Shown piece after piece: positions 61,584-64,000 of a DNA stretch of 64,000 nt. Origin of the DNA: Bacteroidales bacterium (GTDB taxonomy: Bacteria > Bacteroidota > Bacteroidia > Bacteroidales > JAGOPY01); assembly GCA_023229505.1 (NCBI GenBank), contig JALNZD010000001.1:133294-197293 (forward strand), read 5' to 3'. The translations under genes were made by a program, and so were the position numbers. The notes under the pieces were generated by a model. It was not told where the DNA came from. It saw only the letters and a list, made by a program, of their open reading frames with translations, and did not search any database. Position 1 is the first letter of the stretch; the number at the start of each line of letters is the position of its first letter.

Positions 61584-63917
61584 ATGAAAGCATACTCTAT
61601 GAACATTAAAAATGAAAAATTTCTATTCAGTGTTGTTTTAATAGGAGTGTCCATAAATCTATTTTTACATAAAACTTCATTTTCCCAAGAAGGAGGTGAA
61701 GTCTGGTATAATGTCGTTTCAGTTCCTCCCTCACCTAATGCGGCTGCTTTGGGTAAATATGGTGAAATTCCGGTAGATAAATCAACAGGGATACCGAATA
61801 TTTCTATTCCTATTCTTGATTTAAGTGAAGGAGGAATTGATGTTTCAGTTTCACTTAGTTATCATGCTGGGGGAATAAGGGTTCAGGATGAAGCTACATG
61901 GGTAGGATTAGGCTGGTCTTTAAATGCCGGAGGAGTCATTACAAGAACGATGAGAGGATTGCCGGATGACCACTATAATGGGTTTCTTGAAAATGCCGAG
62001 AAAGTCCCTTCGTCTGGCATGATTTATAATGAACTTTCAACACCTGGAATAGCGACAACTGCATATAATCGAGTTAATGAAATTGCAAAAGGCTATTTAG
62101 ATTATGAACCGGATCTCTTTTATTATAATTACGGAAAAGGAAGCGGCTCATTCATGTTCGGGAATCACAACCAACCAATCAATATACCCTTTGATGATGT
62201 AATAATTGAACCGCTTTATGACTCGGGCATTTTGTCAGGCTTTATATTAACTGCTCCTGATGGTATTGTGTATATTTTTGGAAATGGGACAGATTATACA
62301 GAAACAACGCATGTTGAAATTGAGGGACCAAATCCGCAGGATTATATCTCAAGTTGGTATCTTCACCAAATAATTAATCCTTTGAAAAATACCGATATAT
62401 ATTTTGACTATGAATCCCAACCGTATTCTCAAGGCATTAATTATTCTGCAACTAGAATGTACGAACACGATGGATTTAATTATATCCCTCATTCTCCAGA
62501 TATAAATCCATGTAATACTGATATAGACGCAAAATATTTAAAGTTGATAGGTTTTAAAAATGGCGTAATCACATTTAATTCAAGTGATTCCGAGGATGGA
62601 GGCAGAAAATTGGATTCTATCATGTTTGTTACGCCAATAAGTGGTACACGAAAATTCAAATTTAATTATGACTATTTTAAGGTAGATTATAATAGTACTT
62701 TAAGGGAAGAGTTACGTTTACGATTATTATCCTTCATCGAGACATACCCGTACTTAGAAAGAAATTTATCTTTAAAGAATGATAAAAAATATTCTTTTGA
62801 TTACTCCCCAATCAACCTTCCACCTAAAACATCAAATGCTATTGATTATTGGGGCTTTTTCAATGGTGTTACCCTAAACGTTAATACAATACCAAAAGTA
62901 CTTTATGGTGGTTTACTTCTTGGGGATGCTGATAGAGAACCCGATACGACTTATTCTTGTGCTGGAGTTTTGACAAAAATTAATTACCCTACAGGTGGTT
63001 CATCAGAGTTCAAATATGAGAATAATGCCTATGGTAGATTACCGACAGTAGAAGAAATCACAAGTCCAGGAGGATTTGAATTTTTTATCGTGAAAGGGAT
63101 AGAGGAGCATACAGAGATTTGCGAAACAGAGCCCTTACATTTCGATACTAATTATAATTATATAAATTTCGTATTACATGCTGAAATTTCTATAAATGGT
63201 ACTTATGACCCAACACACCATAAAGGTAAAGTTCAAATTCTTTGGGATAATGGTGAAGTTCTTTTTACAGCCGATCTGATCAAAGATAATCCAATAGTAG
63301 TCCCTTTGGAAAATATTGATCTGACAGATATGTGTGTATTGAAATTATGTGCAAATGGGAGCGTTACAACAGCAACTGCTTGGATAACATACGAAAAATA
63401 CGATCCTGATGAATTACAAATTAAAAGGGAATATCTTGCAGGTGGTTTGAGGATTAAGGAAATTAAGAATTATGATCATGTTACAAATAAATCAACTTAT
63501 AAAACCTTTGATTATGACAAGTCCGGCTATTTAAATACAAGTTTTCCTTCGTATTATACTCTTACTACTAAGAGATGGGCAGAGCCACCTTGTCTTCTGT
63601 GGTACGATCGCTCCATAATAATGGTATATTCTAGCCCTATTGGGGGCTTAGGAAATTCATCAAATAGTGTCTCTTATGAAAAAGTAATTGAGTATAATGG
63701 GACCACTCAGGTCAATAATGGCAAATTAGTCTCAACATTTCTTAAATATGAAGATGATCCTACTGGAGGAATGCCCTATCTCCCTCATTTAAGCTACCAG
63801 TATCTAAGATCAAAAGTTCTACGTGAAGAATACTTTAATTTTCAAGCAGAAAATAATTATGGACTGATTAAACTTTACTACTCCCCATTCTTTAGACCAC
63901 GATTTTGCTTTTCTTAA
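61584..63917 (+). CDS. RHS-type N-terminal protein, ending without the YD-repeat core
   Basis: A 777-residue exported protein; a signal segment is near residues 12-32 after the second ATG. The N-terminal region has the typical Bacteroidota RHS opening (PPSPNAAALGKYGEIPVDKSTGIPNISIPI, GIDVSVSLSYHAGGIRVQDEATWVGLGWSLNAGGVITR). Later motifs (GGSSEFKYENN, YLAGGLRIKEIKNYDHVTN, KVLREEYFNF) are those that lead into the YD-repeat shell, but the frame stops at 63915-63917 after a poorly conserved tail. RHS proteins usually run past 1000 residues with a variable C-terminal toxin. This copy is either truncated or frameshifted near its end; the window ends soon after. Confidence 0.75.
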   Translation: MKAYSMNIKNEKFLFSVVLIGVSINLFLHKTSFSQEGGEVWYNVVSVPPSPNAAALGKYGEIPVDKSTGIPNISIPILDLSEGGIDVSVSLSYHAGGIRVQDEATWVGLGWSLNAGGVITRTMRGLPDDHYNGFLENAEKVPSSGMIYNELSTPGIATTAYNRVNEIAKGYLDYEPDLFYYNYGKGSGSFMFGNHNQPINIPFDDVIIEPLYDSGILSGFILTAPDGIVYIFGNGTDYTETTHVEIEGPNPQDYISSWYLHQIINPLKNTDIYFDYESQPYSQGINYSATRMYEHDGFNYIPHSPDINPCNTDIDAKYLKLIGFKNGVITFNSSDSEDGGRKLDSIMFVTPISGTRKFKFNYDYFKVDYNSTLREELRLRLLSFIETYPYLERNLSLKNDKKYSFDYSPINLPPKTSNAIDYWGFFNGVTLNVNTIPKVLYGGLLLGDADREPDTTYSCAGVLTKINYPTGGSSEFKYENNAYGRLPTVEEITSPGGFEFFIVKGIEEHTEICETEPLHFDTNYNYINFVLHAEISINGTYDPTHHKGKVQILWDNGEVLFTADLIKDNPIVVPLENIDLTDMCVLKLCANGSVTTATAWITYEKYDPDELQIKREYLAGGLRIKEIKNYDHVTNKSTYKTFDYDKSGYLNTSFPSYYTLTTKRWAEPPCLLWYDRSIIMVYSSPIGGLGNSSNSVSYEKVIEYNGTTQVNNGKLVSTFLKYEDDPTGGMPYLPHLSYQYLRSKVLREEYFNFQAENNYGLIKLYYSPFFRPRFCFS

Positions 63918-63949
63918 TTGAATTTATTAACTCTATTTGTATTGATATT

Positions 63950-63999
63950 GCTGTTAATTTCGGGAAATAACTCGAAGAGTTATTCTCGATATTAACAGC
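63950..63999. repeat. Nested stem-loop after the RHS-like gene
   Basis: GCTGTTAAT (63950-63958) pairs with ATTAACAGC (63991-63999), and inside it AATAACTC (63966-63973) pairs with GAGTTATT (63977-63984) across a 3-nt loop. It begins 33 bp after the RHS-type stop, and may be a terminator (no T run is seen), a mobile-element end, or a hairpin continuing outside the window. Confidence 0.55.
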
Positions 64000-64000
64000 T

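Noticed and set aside
63950..63999. Nested palindrome considered as an integron attC site
   Set aside because: The terminal words do not fit the RYYYAAC and GTTRRRY core sites, there is no unpaired extrahelical base pattern, and no integrase is in view.

Overview
The window comes from a member of the Bacteroidota, most likely a Bacteroidales-like environmental lineage. The evidence is several type IX secretion (T9SS) client proteins with type A or type B C-terminal sorting modules, a complete MoxR/Bat (BatA-E) operon, a radical-SAM/lipoprotein pair typical of this phylum, and Bacteroidota promoter elements (TTTG or TTG, 19 nt, TAnnTTTG). No rRNA, tRNA or CRISPR array was seen. Several promoter -7 boxes lie inside the longest open frames (acyloxyacyl hydrolase, M1 peptidase, polyphosphate kinase), so the starts given here for those genes are trimmed to the ATG just downstream.

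Layout. 1-3.4 kb: a leftward sulfur/redox module (ArsR regulator with a palindromic operator, SQR-like flavoprotein, a SHOCT gene broken by one TAG codon, a one-haem cytochrome c, an exported and a cytosolic DsrE-like protein). 3.4-3.8 kb: a scar with an IS200-type Y1 transposase fragment and a His-rich reading frame. 4.1-12.5 kb: the Bat aerotolerance-type operon (MoxR, DUF58, a DUF4381-like membrane protein, BatA, B, C, D, E). 12.8-18.1 kb: two large secreted T9SS cargo proteins, one with a seven-bladed propeller inserted in a fibronectin-like module. 18.2-29.5 kb: housekeeping genes (ung, rdgB, ddl, a PASTA protein, RluA-type pseudouridine synthase, mazG, PagL-like lipid A hydrolase, DUF2807 lipoprotein, 2-Cys peroxiredoxin), with two very small or unusual elements between them. 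29.6-40.7 kb: a leftward run from guaB through three periplasmic folding factors, a second MoxR and a HlyD/MacB-permease/TolC exporter that has no ATPase gene. 40.8-47.8 kb: a type B T9SS protein, glyA, a radical-SAM/lipoprotein pair and a secreted M1 aminopeptidase. 47.9-52.1 kb: an AT-rich, tightly packed trio of a membrane protein, a leaderless subtilase with an altered oxyanion residue, and an exported 674-residue protein. 52.1-54.8 kb: sixA-like phosphatase and ppk1. 54.9-60.3 kb: a molybdenum cofactor cluster (moeA, compact moaA, moaC, a TPR protein, MOSC-MogA fusion). 60.4-64 kb: a decayed IS5-family element followed by an RHS-type protein that ends early.

The best candidates for undescribed biology are the membrane protein/subtilase/exported protein trio (47,927-52,108) and the radical-SAM/lipoprotein pair (44,248-45,690). 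The first has no known function that I can assign; the second belongs to a recognised but functionally unexplained pairing. Everything here was read by eye from sequence; no database search was run.
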